From: CAYOEJ01 sp964403015
GTDB lineage: Bacteria; Actinomycetota; Actinomycetes; Actinomycetales; Actinomycetaceae
Reading direction: 5' to 3'
DNA: 64,000 nucleotides
Assembly (NCBI GenBank): GCA_964403015.1
Contig: CAYOEJ010000002.1
Location: 1 to 64,000 of the forward strand
Of this stretch, positions 51,645 to 59,700 are shown in pieces. Under the pieces are notes generated by a model. That model saw only the letters and a program-made list of their open reading frames with translations, was not told where the DNA came from and searched no databases. A program made the position numbers and the translations under genes. How positions within the stretch are numbered: the first letter of the stretch is position 1; each line of letters begins with the position of its first letter.

Positions 51645-52814
51645 CTACCGGTAGGTGACTCCCTCACGGACAACGCCGGTGACCTCAAGACTGTCATCGA
51701 AGGTGACAAGGTTCGGCGTCTCTCCTACGGCAAAATCGAGGGTAACTCCCGGGGAGCCTTGGGCCCTGATGGCATGCGCGGGCGCGGCTACACACGCTCG
51801 CACAGCTTCAGACATTGTGAGGTACCCACCATTGACCATCCGCTGGATCTCCTCGGCAAGCCGTGCCGTTCCACCGGCGATCGAATCGCCTTCCTTCAGA
51901 CGCGCAACTCCGTCTTTAATTACCACGTCCAGAGCACCTAAAACGTAGTCGCCATCGGGCATTCCGGCGCCGGCCATAGCGTCGGTGACGAAAATGACGC
52001 CAAGCTCGCCGTCGTCGCCAGCGCAAACGTAACGCACAGCGTCTGAAACGAGATCGGGGTGGACGTGAACGGCGTCGGCTACCAATTCGACAACCGTATT
52101 GCCAGCGCGCGCAGACTGAATCAGTTCGCGCACGGGTCCCGGTTCGCGATGCAGCAGCGACGGCATGGCATTGAACAAATGGGTAGCGGTCTGAGCGGGG
52201 ACGACGCCGGCCTTCTCACCATACTCGGTTGTCGCGGCTAACCGAGCCCGGGTGTCTTTACCGCTGGCATTGGTATGCCCCCACGACGGCAGTGCGCCGT
52301 AATCGATGAGCATTTGTGCAGCTTCAGTGGCGCCTTCCAGTTCGGGCGCGATCGTCATGGTCTTAATCCATCCTTTGCCCGCTTCGAGCCACGCGCGCAG
52401 CTCGTCGAGGTCAGGATTACGCACGGCGGCCGGGTTTTGCGCACCGCACTTGTGGGGCGAGATGTAGGGCCCCTCCATGTGGATTCCAAGAAGAGTGCCC
52501 GCTTCACAGGCACGCACAAGGTTATGGATGGCGGGTAGGGGATCGATCATAGAAACGGTCGAAGCCACGAGCGCCGTGGTTCCCATTTCGAGGTGTGCCG
52601 CAATCGCGGTGGCTACGCCTTCCGGCGAGTGGTCATCTGGGAATGAGGCACCGCCACCGCCGTGGCAGTGGATGTCAACGAAACCGGGAGTAATCCAGCC
52701 CGCTTCGTCTCTATTCAACGGCAGGATCTCGGTCACGACTCCATCTTCAACAACGAGCCCGCCGCCAACGATCTCGCCGTATCCGTTAAGAAGCTTTCCG
52801 GTGTAGGTGGTCAC
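51645..52814 (-). CDS. nagA: N-acetylglucosamine-6-phosphate deacetylase
   Basis: A 389-residue amidohydrolase-superfamily enzyme removing acetate from GlcNAc-6-P. The start is GTG 52814 behind GGGAGGG, overlapping nagB by 4 nt (GTGA); an upstream TTG at 52829 would bury the ribosome binding site. Metal-binding and catalytic segments are V-D-I-H-C-H-G near 48, H-M-E-G-P near 120, G-H-T-N-A near 182, A-T-H-L-F-N-A-M near 205 and the catalytic Asp in V-T-D-A-M-A-G near 270. Confidence 0.95.
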   Translation of the reverse strand: MTTYTGKLLNGYGEIVGGGLVVEDGVVTEILPLNRDEAGWITPGFVDIHCHGGGGASFPDDHSPEGVATAIAAHLEMGTTALVASTVSMIDPLPAIHNLVRACEAGTLLGIHMEGPYISPHKCGAQNPAAVRNPDLDELRAWLEAGKGWIKTMTIAPELEGATEAAQMLIDYGALPSWGHTNASGKDTRARLAATTEYGEKAGVVPAQTATHLFNAMPSLLHREPGPVRELIQSARAGNTVVELVADAVHVHPDLVSDAVRYVCAGDDGELGVIFVTDAMAGAGMPDGDYVLGALDVVIKDGVARLKEGDSIAGGTARLAEEIQRMVNGGYLTMSEAVRACVAAPAHAIRAQGSPGVTLDFAVGETPNLVTFDDSLEVTGVVREGVTYR

Positions 52815-53587
52815 TGCTGTCCCTCCCAACGCTCCTTGTAGTATTCGGCGTGCTGAAGCTTGCTTGCGGCAGCTTCATCAACCAACACCGTCGTGTTGGG
52901 ATGCATCTGGAGGATGGTTGCGGGCCACAGGGCGCTGATCCCACCCTCGATAAGCTCGCGGACGGCGTCCGCCTTTCCTTCGCCCGTTGCGATCAGGACG
53001 GTCGCCTTCGCATCCATGATCGTGCCCAGGCCTTGGGTGATGCAGGTGGTGGGAACCTTATCGATGTCGTTATCGAAGAAGCGGGCATTGTCCTCTCGCG
53101 TCTGGCGCATCAGCGATTCAATGTGGGTGCGCGATGTCAGCGCGCCGCCCGGCTCGTTGAATCCAATGTGTCCGTCACTTCCGATTCCCAGAATCTGAAT
53201 CGCAACGCCACCCGACTCCGTAATCATCTGGTCGTACTCATCAGCTGCCGCGCGTGGATCGGGCGCGTTTCCATCGGGAGTGTGGAGGTCGTCGTCGGCA
53301 AGGCCGGTCTTGTCGTCGCCCACCAGCTCCGCGCGAAGAACGTTGCGGTAGCGCTCAGGATGCTCCGGATCGATACCGATGTACTCATCAAGAGCGAAAG
53401 CCTTGGCCCCGCTCAAGGTGAACGTGCCCTGGGCGTGAGCTGCTCTCAGACGCTCGTAGAGCGGAAGAGGAGTGGATCCGGTAGCAACACCGATTACCTC
53501 CTGATCTGCCGCGCTCATCGCGTCGATGACTACCTTGGCCGCGGCGTCCGCTACTTCTTGCGCGTCCCGAAAAATCCCAATCTGCAT
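52811..53587 (-). CDS. nagB: Glucosamine-6-phosphate deaminase
   Basis: A 258-residue enzyme converting glucosamine-6-phosphate to fructose-6-phosphate and ammonia. Motifs are V-A-T-G-S-T-P-L-P-L-Y near 33, F-A-L-D-E-Y near 64 (with the catalytic Asp), G-I-G-S-D-G-H-I-G-F-N-E-P near 133 (His as catalytic base), and S-R-T-H near 153. AAAGGG lies before the ATG. It leads a nagB-nagA unit downstream of the broken nanE. Confidence 0.96.
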   Translation of the reverse strand: MQIGIFRDAQEVADAAAKVVIDAMSAADQEVIGVATGSTPLPLYERLRAAHAQGTFTLSGAKAFALDEYIGIDPEHPERYRNVLRAELVGDDKTGLADDDLHTPDGNAPDPRAAADEYDQMITESGGVAIQILGIGSDGHIGFNEPGGALTSRTHIESLMRQTREDNARFFDNDIDKVPTTCITQGLGTIMDAKATVLIATGEGKADAVRELIEGGISALWPATILQMHPNTTVLVDEAAASKLQHAEYYKERWEGQQ

Positions 53588-53665
53588 GAAAGCCCTTTCA
53601 GTTAACTTCGCTATGTCTATCGTACGCCCGGTGGCTGACCAGTTGATCGGGTGATCCGGCCTGCG

Positions 53666-53909
53666 TCACTGCGCTCGTTGGACCGCCTCACGGAACCAGG
53701 TTGTGATCGTAGTGGGATGGGTAATCGCAGTACCGACGACGACTGCGTGCGCTCCTGCAGCAATCACAGCTTCGGCTTGCTCTGGCGTGTGCACGCGCCC
53801 CCCGCAAATAACGGGATGGTCCGGAAATTCCTCGATCATTTGTTTCAGCGGGATAGGCCTGACACGACACGATGAGTTTGCCGCGCAACGATTCGATCAG
53901 TGCATTCAT
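53666..53909 (-). pseudogene. nanE: nanE pseudogene with large internal deletion
   Basis: N-acetylmannosamine-6-phosphate 2-epimerase remnant. The first 20 codons from ATG 53909 (overlapping the ROK kinase stop, ATGA) encode an intact NanE start, ending in I-V-S-C-Q-A-Y-P. The sequence then jumps, out of frame, to the NanE C-terminus (P-V-I-C-G-G-R-V near the junction, then V-V-V-G-T-A-I-T-H-P, ending W-F-R-E-A-V-Q at 53666). Only about 82 of the usual 225-230 codons remain, so roughly 145 were lost. The frame continuing from the start is nonsense and ends at the Tyr-Asp-His-Asn-Leu-Val-Pro stop near 53688. Confidence 0.9.
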
Positions 53910-54874
53910 GATTTCTCCTTGACGAAATTGAGAGCGGCGCCTAGCAGGGGCGCATCGGAACCAAGCTGCCCATCTCGGAGTTCGAGGTCGGCCACGGCGT
54001 CCATTGCGGAGGCTGCATAGCCTTCGCAAATCTTTGACCACCACGTCTGTCCCGAGCGAGTCATGGAACCAGAGAGGACGACGACGGCGGGATCCACGCA
54101 GTTTGCGAGCGAACCAAGCGCCTCACCCAACGCGTATCCCGATTCTGCGAAGACGGTTCGTGCCAATTCATCTCCGCCCTCTGCGAGGTCTTGCAGTTCG
54201 CGTCCATTCTTGACGCGCCGATCAGATCCGAGCGTCGCACTTCGTTCGTTGTACCAACGGGTGATTCCACTACCCGAGCAGATCGCTTCGATGTGACCGT
54301 CACGTCCGCAGGAGCACGGCATACCCGCCGCGAAATGATGATGGATATGGCCGAAGTGACCGGCGAGGAAGTGCTCGCCGAACAGGATGTACTCGTCCAC
54401 GACTTGGGCCCCACCGATGCCCGTTCCTACGGCGAGGGATAAAACGGAATGGTAGCCGCGGCCAGCGCCGAGGACTGCTTCTCCAAGCCCATGGGCATGA
54501 ACATCATTGATGATGTGGACGGGGAGACCGGAGGCTTCGCGCAGGATTTCTCCGAGTCTCGTGCCACCCCACCCGGGCATAGTGTTGGTTGCGGACACGA
54601 TATTTCCAGATCGCGGATCCACCACGCCCGCACTCGCCACGGCGATCCCTTTAACGGCGCCACCTTCCGCGCCCGCCTCAAGCTGTTCGGTCACCAACTG
54701 GGCTATCCGCTGCGCCACGGCCGCTCCGCCGTCGTCCGCATTCGTGGGAATCGAACCGCGCCCATCGATGCTCCACGTTCCGTCCGAAGCCAGCGCCACC
54801 CAGCCAAATCCAACCTTGGTACCGCCGATGTCGAGTGAGAGGATGGGGCCACGTCCGTCGTCGGCACCAATCAT
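53906..54874 (-). CDS. nanK: ROK-family sugar kinase (probable N-acetylmannosamine kinase)
   Basis: A 322-residue ROK kinase from ATG 54874 (GAGGAG 6 nt upstream). The ATP phosphate loop is L-D-I-G-G-T-K-V-G near 14, the catalytic Asp is in I-N-D-V-H-A near 114, and the zinc region G-H-F-G-H-I-H-H-H plus C-S-C-G-R-D-G-H is near 160-188. The third zinc Cys of the family consensus (C-x-C-G-x2-G-C) is His here. Its place in front of nanE, nagB and nagA suggests ManNAc as substrate (inferred); with nanE broken it may serve another amino sugar or be a relic. Confidence 0.82.
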   Translation of the reverse strand: MIGADDGRGPILSLDIGGTKVGFGWVALASDGTWSIDGRGSIPTNADDGGAAVAQRIAQLVTEQLEAGAEGGAVKGIAVASAGVVDPRSGNIVSATNTMPGWGGTRLGEILREASGLPVHIINDVHAHGLGEAVLGAGRGYHSVLSLAVGTGIGGAQVVDEYILFGEHFLAGHFGHIHHHFAAGMPCSCGRDGHIEAICSGSGITRWYNERSATLGSDRRVKNGRELQDLAEGGDELARTVFAESGYALGEALGSLANCVDPAVVVLSGSMTRSGQTWWSKICEGYAASAMDAVADLELRDGQLGSDAPLLGAALNFVKEKS

Positions 54875-54976
54875 TTTCCGCTCCTCGCGACCTGCCCAGC
54901 GAAAAGCGCGTTGGACACTTTCGCGTGCTAAAAGCAAATGTTTGAAGAACACGCGGCAACGCTGCCTCGCGTTCGG

Positions 54977-54982
54977 TACAAT
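54977..54982 (+). promoter_or_regulatory. -10 element for leaderless gntR
   Basis: TACAAT (5 of 6) ends 6 nt before the ATG at 54989; there is no ribosome binding site. The -35 region is poor. Confidence 0.55.
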
Positions 54983-54988
54983 AAGCGT

Positions 54989-55759
54989 ATGTTGTCTGAC
55001 AAGTCTGTGCAGGCGATTCTCGAGAAGTACACGCCGTCCACCGTTAACACGGTTCCGGCGATCAATGCTGTCAATCGCTCCGCAGCCACGATGGACGCCA
55101 TTAAGGCCTACATCATGAATCACGGGCTCAAGCCGGGCGACCCCCTCCCCACCGAGGCAAAGCTGTGTGCGGATCTCGGCGTCTCTCGCTCCTCGGTTCG
55201 CGAAGCGCTACGCAGGCTCGAGGCTCTCGACATCGTGCAGGTACACCAAGGGCGTGGATCTTTCGTGGGCGACATGTCGATGGAACCCCTCGTTCACACG
55301 CTTATTCTGCGCAATGCGCTAGACCAGCAGACCGGCCAAGCTACACTCCGTCAGATAGTTACCACGCGCCGCTCTCTCGATTTGGGTATCGCACAAGACC
55401 TACTCAAGGTCACCAAGGGCACCGAGAATCCAGAGCTAGACGCGCTGGTTGACGTGATGGTGGAAAAGGCCCGCGCCGGCAAGACCTACATCGAAGAGGA
55501 CATCGCGTTCCACTCCGCTCTCGTGGCACCTCTTCACAACGAACTCATCGCGCAGCTGATCAGCGCCATGTGGATGGTCCACCAAGCGTTCATTCCGCAG
55601 ATGGGCGAGCCGGGAGCGAAAGAACTGCTTCGCACTGCCAAGGCCCACCGGGACATGCTGCGCGCAGCCGAGGCGGGCGATCTTCAGGCCTACCAGACCG
55701 CTGTTTACGCGCACTACGATCCGCTTGCCAAGCTGATCGACCTCGAGGAGTCTGAGTAA
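54989..55759 (+). CDS. GntR/FadR-family (FCD) transcriptional regulator
   Basis: A 256-residue regulator starting at ATG 54989. A 35-residue leader precedes the winged helix (about 36-100: L-P-T-E-A-K-L-C-A-D-L-G-V-S-R-S-S-V-R-E-A-L-R-R-L and G-R-G-S-F-V). The FCD effector domain follows (about 115-250), with metal/ligand residues D-I-A-F-H near 171 and A-H-R-D near 222. It is divergent from the ROK-nanE-nagB-nagA genes and is their likely regulator. An 11-bp FadR-type palindrome overlaps its own first codons. Confidence 0.88.
   Translation: MLSDKSVQAILEKYTPSTVNTVPAINAVNRSAATMDAIKAYIMNHGLKPGDPLPTEAKLCADLGVSRSSVREALRRLEALDIVQVHQGRGSFVGDMSMEPLVHTLILRNALDQQTGQATLRQIVTTRRSLDLGIAQDLLKVTKGTENPELDALVDVMVEKARAGKTYIEEDIAFHSALVAPLHNELIAQLISAMWMVHQAFIPQMGEPGAKELLRTAKAHRDMLRAAEAGDLQAYQTAVYAHYDPLAKLIDLEESE
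54992..55002. promoter_or_regulatory. GntR/FCD-type operator at the gntR start codon
   Basis: TTGTC-T-GACAA is a perfect palindrome matching the FadR-subfamily pattern T-x-GT-N3-AC-x-A. It lies within +4 to +14 of the predicted leaderless transcript, an ideal site for autorepression. Confidence 0.55.
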
Positions 55760-55816
55760 TTCCCGGACAGCGATCAGCCCACAACGGATTTTCCGTCTCC
55801 AAGCAGCGAAATCCTG

Positions 55817-55844
55817 TTGCCTCATCTCCATAGCCACGTAAGAT
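55817..55844 (+). promoter_or_regulatory. Possible promoter of the DoxX gene
   Basis: -35 TTGCCT (4 of 6) at 55817-55822, a 16-bp spacer, and -10 TAAGAT (4 of 6) at 55839-55844. The ATG at 55852 follows 7 nt later, so the message may be leaderless or nearly so. Confidence 0.4.
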
Positions 55845-55851
55845 GGCTCAC

Positions 55852-56361
55852 ATGACTGTACTGAACAAACTTGCTCGTCCCATGCTCGCCGCCCCATTCA
55901 TTGCGGCTGGAGCCGACGCCCTTCTTCGCCCCCAAAACCACCGTGAAGCCGCTGCGAAGGTGTCCGGCCTCCTCGATAAGGTCGGTCTCGCGGGCAGAAC
56001 CGGCCTATCGAAACTGTCTCCCGAAAACACCGATCTTCTTACGCGAGCTTCTGGCCTGCTATTCGTAGGTGCCGGCGCTGCACTTGCGAAGGGCACGGCA
56101 CCACGTTCCGCAGCACTTCTCCTCGGCCTGGCACAGGCACCCATTGCACTTGCGAATAACCCGTTCTGGGAGCACTCCGGCGAAGAACGACGTAAGGACG
56201 TCCAGGGATTGCTCGGCGCCATCGGTCTGGTTGGCGGCGCACTTATCGCGTCGACAGATCGTTCGGGCAAGCCTTCCATCGGTTGGCGCGTCTCAAAGTG
56301 GTCCTCGAATGTTGTTGATGGGGCAAAGGATAAGGTCGATCAGATCGGCTCTGGACGATGA
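55852..56361 (+). CDS. DoxX family membrane protein
   Basis: About 169 residues from ATG 55852 (an ATG at 55843 adds three residues and overlaps the candidate -10). It has four predicted membrane segments, with the family's N-terminal L-A-A-P-F-I-A-A-G-A-D and a R-A-S-G-L-L-F-V-G-A-G second helix. DoxX proteins are linked to respiratory or redox complexes in a few species; the role here is unknown. It overlaps aroA by 4 nt (ATGA). Confidence 0.8.
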   Translation: MTVLNKLARPMLAAPFIAAGADALLRPQNHREAAAKVSGLLDKVGLAGRTGLSKLSPENTDLLTRASGLLFVGAGAALAKGTAPRSAALLLGLAQAPIALANNPFWEHSGEERRKDVQGLLGAIGLVGGALIASTDRSGKPSIGWRVSKWSSNVVDGAKDKVDQIGSGR

Positions 56362-57701
56362 CGTTGTGGTCAGCCCCCGCTTCGGCGGGGGTTAACTCTG
56401 CCCTAAGCCTGCCCGGCTCAAAATCACTGACAAATAGGTACCTTGTTCTCGGAGCCATCGGCTCCGAGCCGCTTCGTATCGGACATCCACTCGTCGCCCG
56501 TGATACCGAGCTTATGGCAGACGCTCTCCAATCCCTAGGCGTGCGGGTCGACCGCGAAGACGGCGCGTGGACCGTCCACCCGGGCCCTATCTCAGCCGGC
56601 CGTGTCGAGTGTGGCCTCGCCGGAACCGTGATGCGCTTTATTCCCGCGCTTGCAGCTCACGCCTCCGGCGACGTGGAGCTTGACGGCGATCTTGCAGCCC
56701 GCGTACGCCCCATGGGCGCTATCGTTGACGGGCTTCGCGAGCTTGGCGTGAACGTGGATGCAGCCGAGCACGACGGCGGCCCGGCGCTGCCCTTGACCAT
56801 TAGCGGTTCTCCTAGCCTTCGCGGGGGAACATTGCACGTCGATGCCTCAGCGTCCTCACAGTTCATCTCGGGCCTCTTGCTTACAGCCCCGCTCATGCGA
56901 GACGGTCTCGATTTGCGTCACGTTGGCGAGGCAGTCCCTTCCACCCCGCACATTCGAATGACTGTCGAGCTGCTTCGTGAGGCCGGCATCAACGTGGTCG
57001 AGTATGCCGACGACGAGCCCGCTTCCCCCTCAAAGCCTGCCAATCGTTGGGTGGTCATGGCTGGCAGATCCAACCTCACAGAGGTTGAAGTTGAGCCCGA
57101 TCTTTCCAATGCGGGACCGTTCCTTGCAGCTGCGATGGTCGCCGGTGGCCGGATAGTGATCGAGCGGTGGCCCCTGGAGACCACTCAGCCCGGTGATTCC
57201 TTGCGGGATATCTTTACCCGTATGGGTGCGCACGTCCGCTTCGTTGACGAGAATACCCACGGAGTCCAGGATCTCGAACTGATTGGGCCCGATACAATCG
57301 CGCCGTTGGATATGGACATGCACGACGTGGGAGAACTTGTCCCAACCGTGGCAGCCGTGTGTGCTTTTGCCGAAGGAGAATCGCGGCTGCGAAACATCGG
57401 TCAGCTTCGTGGTCACGAGACCGATCGACTTGCGGCTCTTGTTACCGAACTCGGAAAGATTGGTGTGCCGGCGCGCGAAAGCGGAGACGACCTCATCATC
57501 AGCCCAACGGGCAAAGACCTCACCCCCGCCGTGCTCGAATCCTACGAGGATCACCGAATGGCCACGTTCGGAGCAATCATCGGCTTGCGGGTGCCGGGCA
57601 CGAAGGTCACAGACATTGCCACAACCTCAAAAACCTTGCCCACCTTTACTATTCTGTGGGAAGACATGCTGTCAGGCGGCGCAAAGGAAGTAGATGAGTA
57701 G
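56358..57701 (+). CDS. aroA: 3-phosphoshikimate 1-carboxyvinyltransferase (EPSP synthase)
   Basis: A 447-residue shikimate pathway enzyme joining PEP to shikimate-3-phosphate. Motifs are L-P-G-S-K-S-L-T-N-R near 18 with the S3P-binding Lys, G-L-A-G-T-V-M-R-F near 88, and A-S-A-S-S-Q-F-I-S-G near 170. Its first codons overlap the doxX stop and its end overlaps rsgA by 8 nt, the usual actinobacterial aroA-rsgA arrangement near sigR. Confidence 0.95.
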   Translation: MTLWSAPASAGVNSALSLPGSKSLTNRYLVLGAIGSEPLRIGHPLVARDTELMADALQSLGVRVDREDGAWTVHPGPISAGRVECGLAGTVMRFIPALAAHASGDVELDGDLAARVRPMGAIVDGLRELGVNVDAAEHDGGPALPLTISGSPSLRGGTLHVDASASSQFISGLLLTAPLMRDGLDLRHVGEAVPSTPHIRMTVELLREAGINVVEYADDEPASPSKPANRWVVMAGRSNLTEVEVEPDLSNAGPFLAAAMVAGGRIVIERWPLETTQPGDSLRDIFTRMGAHVRFVDENTHGVQDLELIGPDTIAPLDMDMHDVGELVPTVAAVCAFAEGESRLRNIGQLRGHETDRLAALVTELGKIGVPARESGDDLIISPTGKDLTPAVLESYEDHRMATFGAIIGLRVPGTKVTDIATTSKTLPTFTILWEDMLSGGAKEVDE

Positions 57702-58713
57702 ACGCGACACCGGCACCGACGACTACCGAGTAAAGGTGCGACCCGGAAAGGGTTCGCGACCACGCACAAAAATTCGCCCGGACTATTCGGACGCTCGTCG
57801 CGGGCGGGTCTACCGGGTGGATCGCGGACGCTACCACGTCCGCATGGTCGACGACGATACGGAAGTTACCGCCGTCAAAGCCCGCGAAATTAAGAAGGGC
57901 GCGATCGTCGTCGGCGATATCTGTGCGATGGTTGGCGACCTGTCCGGCAAGCGCGACACGCTCGCTCGCATAGCCGACGTTGATGAACGCACCACCGTGT
58001 TGCGCCGCGTCGGGGAAGAAGGTGAAGCGCTCGGCAACGAAAGAGTGATCGTGGCCAATGCGGATCAACTCTTGATCGTCACCGCCCTCGCCCAGCCAGA
58101 GCCACGTACCGGTATGATCGACCGCTGCATCGTCGCGGCCTACGACGCCGGCATGGAACCTATCCTCATGCTGACGAAAGCTGACCTTGCAGATCCACAG
58201 CCGCTCCTTGACACCTACGAGCCGCTCAAACTGCGCATCCTGGTATCGGCGATCGACGAGGACAATCCCCACGCCGATTCCGCCGCACTCGCATCGGTCC
58301 GGAAGGCACTTGAAGGCAAGGTGTCCGTGCTCGTGGGGCACTCCGGCGTCGGCAAATCAACGCTGATCAACGCGCTCATCCCGCAAGCTGCTCGCGAAAC
58401 CGGACACGTCAACGAAGTGACGGGGCGCGGGAGGCATACCTCCACCTCGGCGATGGCCTTCCCGCTGGACAATGACGGAACAGTGATCGATACACCCGGT
58501 GTGCGCACCTTTGGACTCGCCCACGTCTCCCCCGCCGATCTCCTCCGCGGATTTCCGGACCTTGAGGAGATCGCGGAAAACTGCCCCCGCGGTTGTACGC
58601 ACGAGGAGGGCATCATCGACTGCGAGTTTGACGAGGTCACGGACGAGCACCTGCAAGCCCGCGTCGATTCGTTCCGGCGCTTGCTTTCTTCGCGCGCTCT
58701 ACCGGAGTGGTGA
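57694..58713 (+). CDS. rsgA: Ribosome small-subunit GTPase RsgA
   Basis: A 339-residue circularly permuted GTPase maturing the 30S subunit. After an OB fold (R-G-R-V-Y-R-V-D-R-G-R-Y) the G motifs appear permuted: G4 L-T-K-A-D near 155, G1 G-H-S-G-V-G-K-S near 213, G3 D-T-P-G-V near 267. The zinc knuckle C-x-R-G-C-x-H near 294-300 and a later Cys complete a C-C-H-C site. Confidence 0.95.
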   Translation: MSRRDTGTDDYRVKVRPGKGSRPRTKIRPDYSDARRGRVYRVDRGRYHVRMVDDDTEVTAVKAREIKKGAIVVGDICAMVGDLSGKRDTLARIADVDERTTVLRRVGEEGEALGNERVIVANADQLLIVTALAQPEPRTGMIDRCIVAAYDAGMEPILMLTKADLADPQPLLDTYEPLKLRILVSAIDEDNPHADSAALASVRKALEGKVSVLVGHSGVGKSTLINALIPQAARETGHVNEVTGRGRHTSTSAMAFPLDNDGTVIDTPGVRTFGLAHVSPADLLRGFPDLEEIAENCPRGCTHEEGIIDCEFDEVTDEHLQARVDSFRRLLSSRALPEW

Positions 58714-58734
58714 AGCTTCGCGGTGCCAATCGTG

Positions 58735-58764
58735 CCGAGTGAGACCGCACCGAGTGAGACCGCA
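58735..58764. repeat. 15-bp direct repeat, two copies
   Basis: CCGAGTGAGACCGCA occurs twice head to tail in the gap between rsgA and hisN. Confidence 0.7.
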
Positions 58765-58834
58765 CCGGCCTGGGCAGATCGCCCAGCGGGCGCGCCGTAA
58801 TTGCCGAAAACCGCGGACCTTAGCCGGTCTTGCT

Positions 58835-58840
58835 TAGACT
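58835..58840 (+). promoter_or_regulatory. -10 element for leaderless hisN
   Basis: TAGACT (4 of 6) ends 6 nt before the hisN ATG; no ribosome binding site is present. Confidence 0.45.
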
Positions 58841-58846
58841 TACCCC

Positions 58847-59650
58847 ATGAACCAACGCGCACGTCTTTCTGACGACCTCCAAGTTGCAGCCGGAATTATC
58901 GACCTCGTCGATCAATACACGGTGGATCGTTTTAAGAAGGGCGACTTCACGGTGGAGACCAAGCCGGACATGAGTCCGGTGACGGATGCCGATCGTGGCG
59001 CGGAGAAGATTATCCGCGACAAGCTCTCGGATTTCCGCTCGCGTGATGCGGTTTTCGGTGAAGAGGGTGGCGAATCCGGCTATTCCAACCGCCGGTGGAT
59101 CATTGACCCCATCGATGGCACCAAAAATTTTGTGCGCGGTGTTCCAGTTTGGGCAACGCTTCTTGCTCTCGAAGAAGACGGCGAAGTGGTCGCTGGCCTC
59201 GTCTCGGCACCCGCGCTTAACAGGCGCTGGTGGGCCGCGAAGGGTCTGGGCGCCTACACCGGAAAATCGTGGGCCAATTCGAAAAGGATCCACGTCTCTA
59301 ACGTCAATCGTGTGGAGGACGCCTCCCTTTCCTACTCGTCGCTTGGCGGCTGGGGCGAACGCAATCAGATGCGCGCATTCCTCCGTCTTGCTCAAGCCTC
59401 GTGGCGCACGCGCGCGTACGGCGACTTCTGGTCCTACATGCTCGTCGCCGAAGGCGCAGTGGACATCGCCGCCGAGCCCGAGCTTGAGCTTTACGATATG
59501 GCCGCTCTGGTTCCTATCGTGACTGAAGCCGGTGGTCGTTTCACGTCTCTAGACGGCGAGGACGGCCCTTGGGGCGGATGCGCAATTGCAACGAATGGCC
59601 ACCTGCACCGCGAAGCGCTCGAGATTCTGGACTCGATTTCAGACAGCTAG
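58847..59650 (+). CDS. hisN: Inositol-monophosphatase-family histidinol phosphatase
   Basis: A 267-residue Mg-dependent phosphatase. Metal-binding motifs are S-P-V-T-D-A-D near 45, G-E-E-G-G-E near 68, and the central W-I-I-D-P-I-D-G-T-K-N-F near 84; the last is E-L-E-L-Y-D-M-A-A near 207. The W-I-I-D-P-I-D-G-T-K-N-F-V-R-G-V-P-V-W pattern is that of the actinobacterial HisN group, which dephosphorylates histidinol phosphate. Its place behind aroA-rsgA is conserved in actinobacteria. A general inositol monophosphatase remains possible. Confidence 0.88.
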   Translation: MNQRARLSDDLQVAAGIIDLVDQYTVDRFKKGDFTVETKPDMSPVTDADRGAEKIIRDKLSDFRSRDAVFGEEGGESGYSNRRWIIDPIDGTKNFVRGVPVWATLLALEEDGEVVAGLVSAPALNRRWWAAKGLGAYTGKSWANSKRIHVSNVNRVEDASLSYSSLGGWGERNQMRAFLRLAQASWRTRAYGDFWSYMLVAEGAVDIAAEPELELYDMAALVPIVTEAGGRFTSLDGEDGPWGGCAIATNGHLHREALEILDSISDS

Positions 59651-59688
59651 CTGTGGAAGCACCCGGACTTTTCGTCGGAGCCGTCCGT

Positions 59689-59694
59689 TAGGCT
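59689..59694 (+). promoter_or_regulatory. -10 element for leaderless sbcD
   Basis: TAGGCT ends 6 nt before the sbcD ATG; there is no ribosome binding site in the 6 nt between. Confidence 0.45.
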
Positions 59695-59700
59695 AAACTC

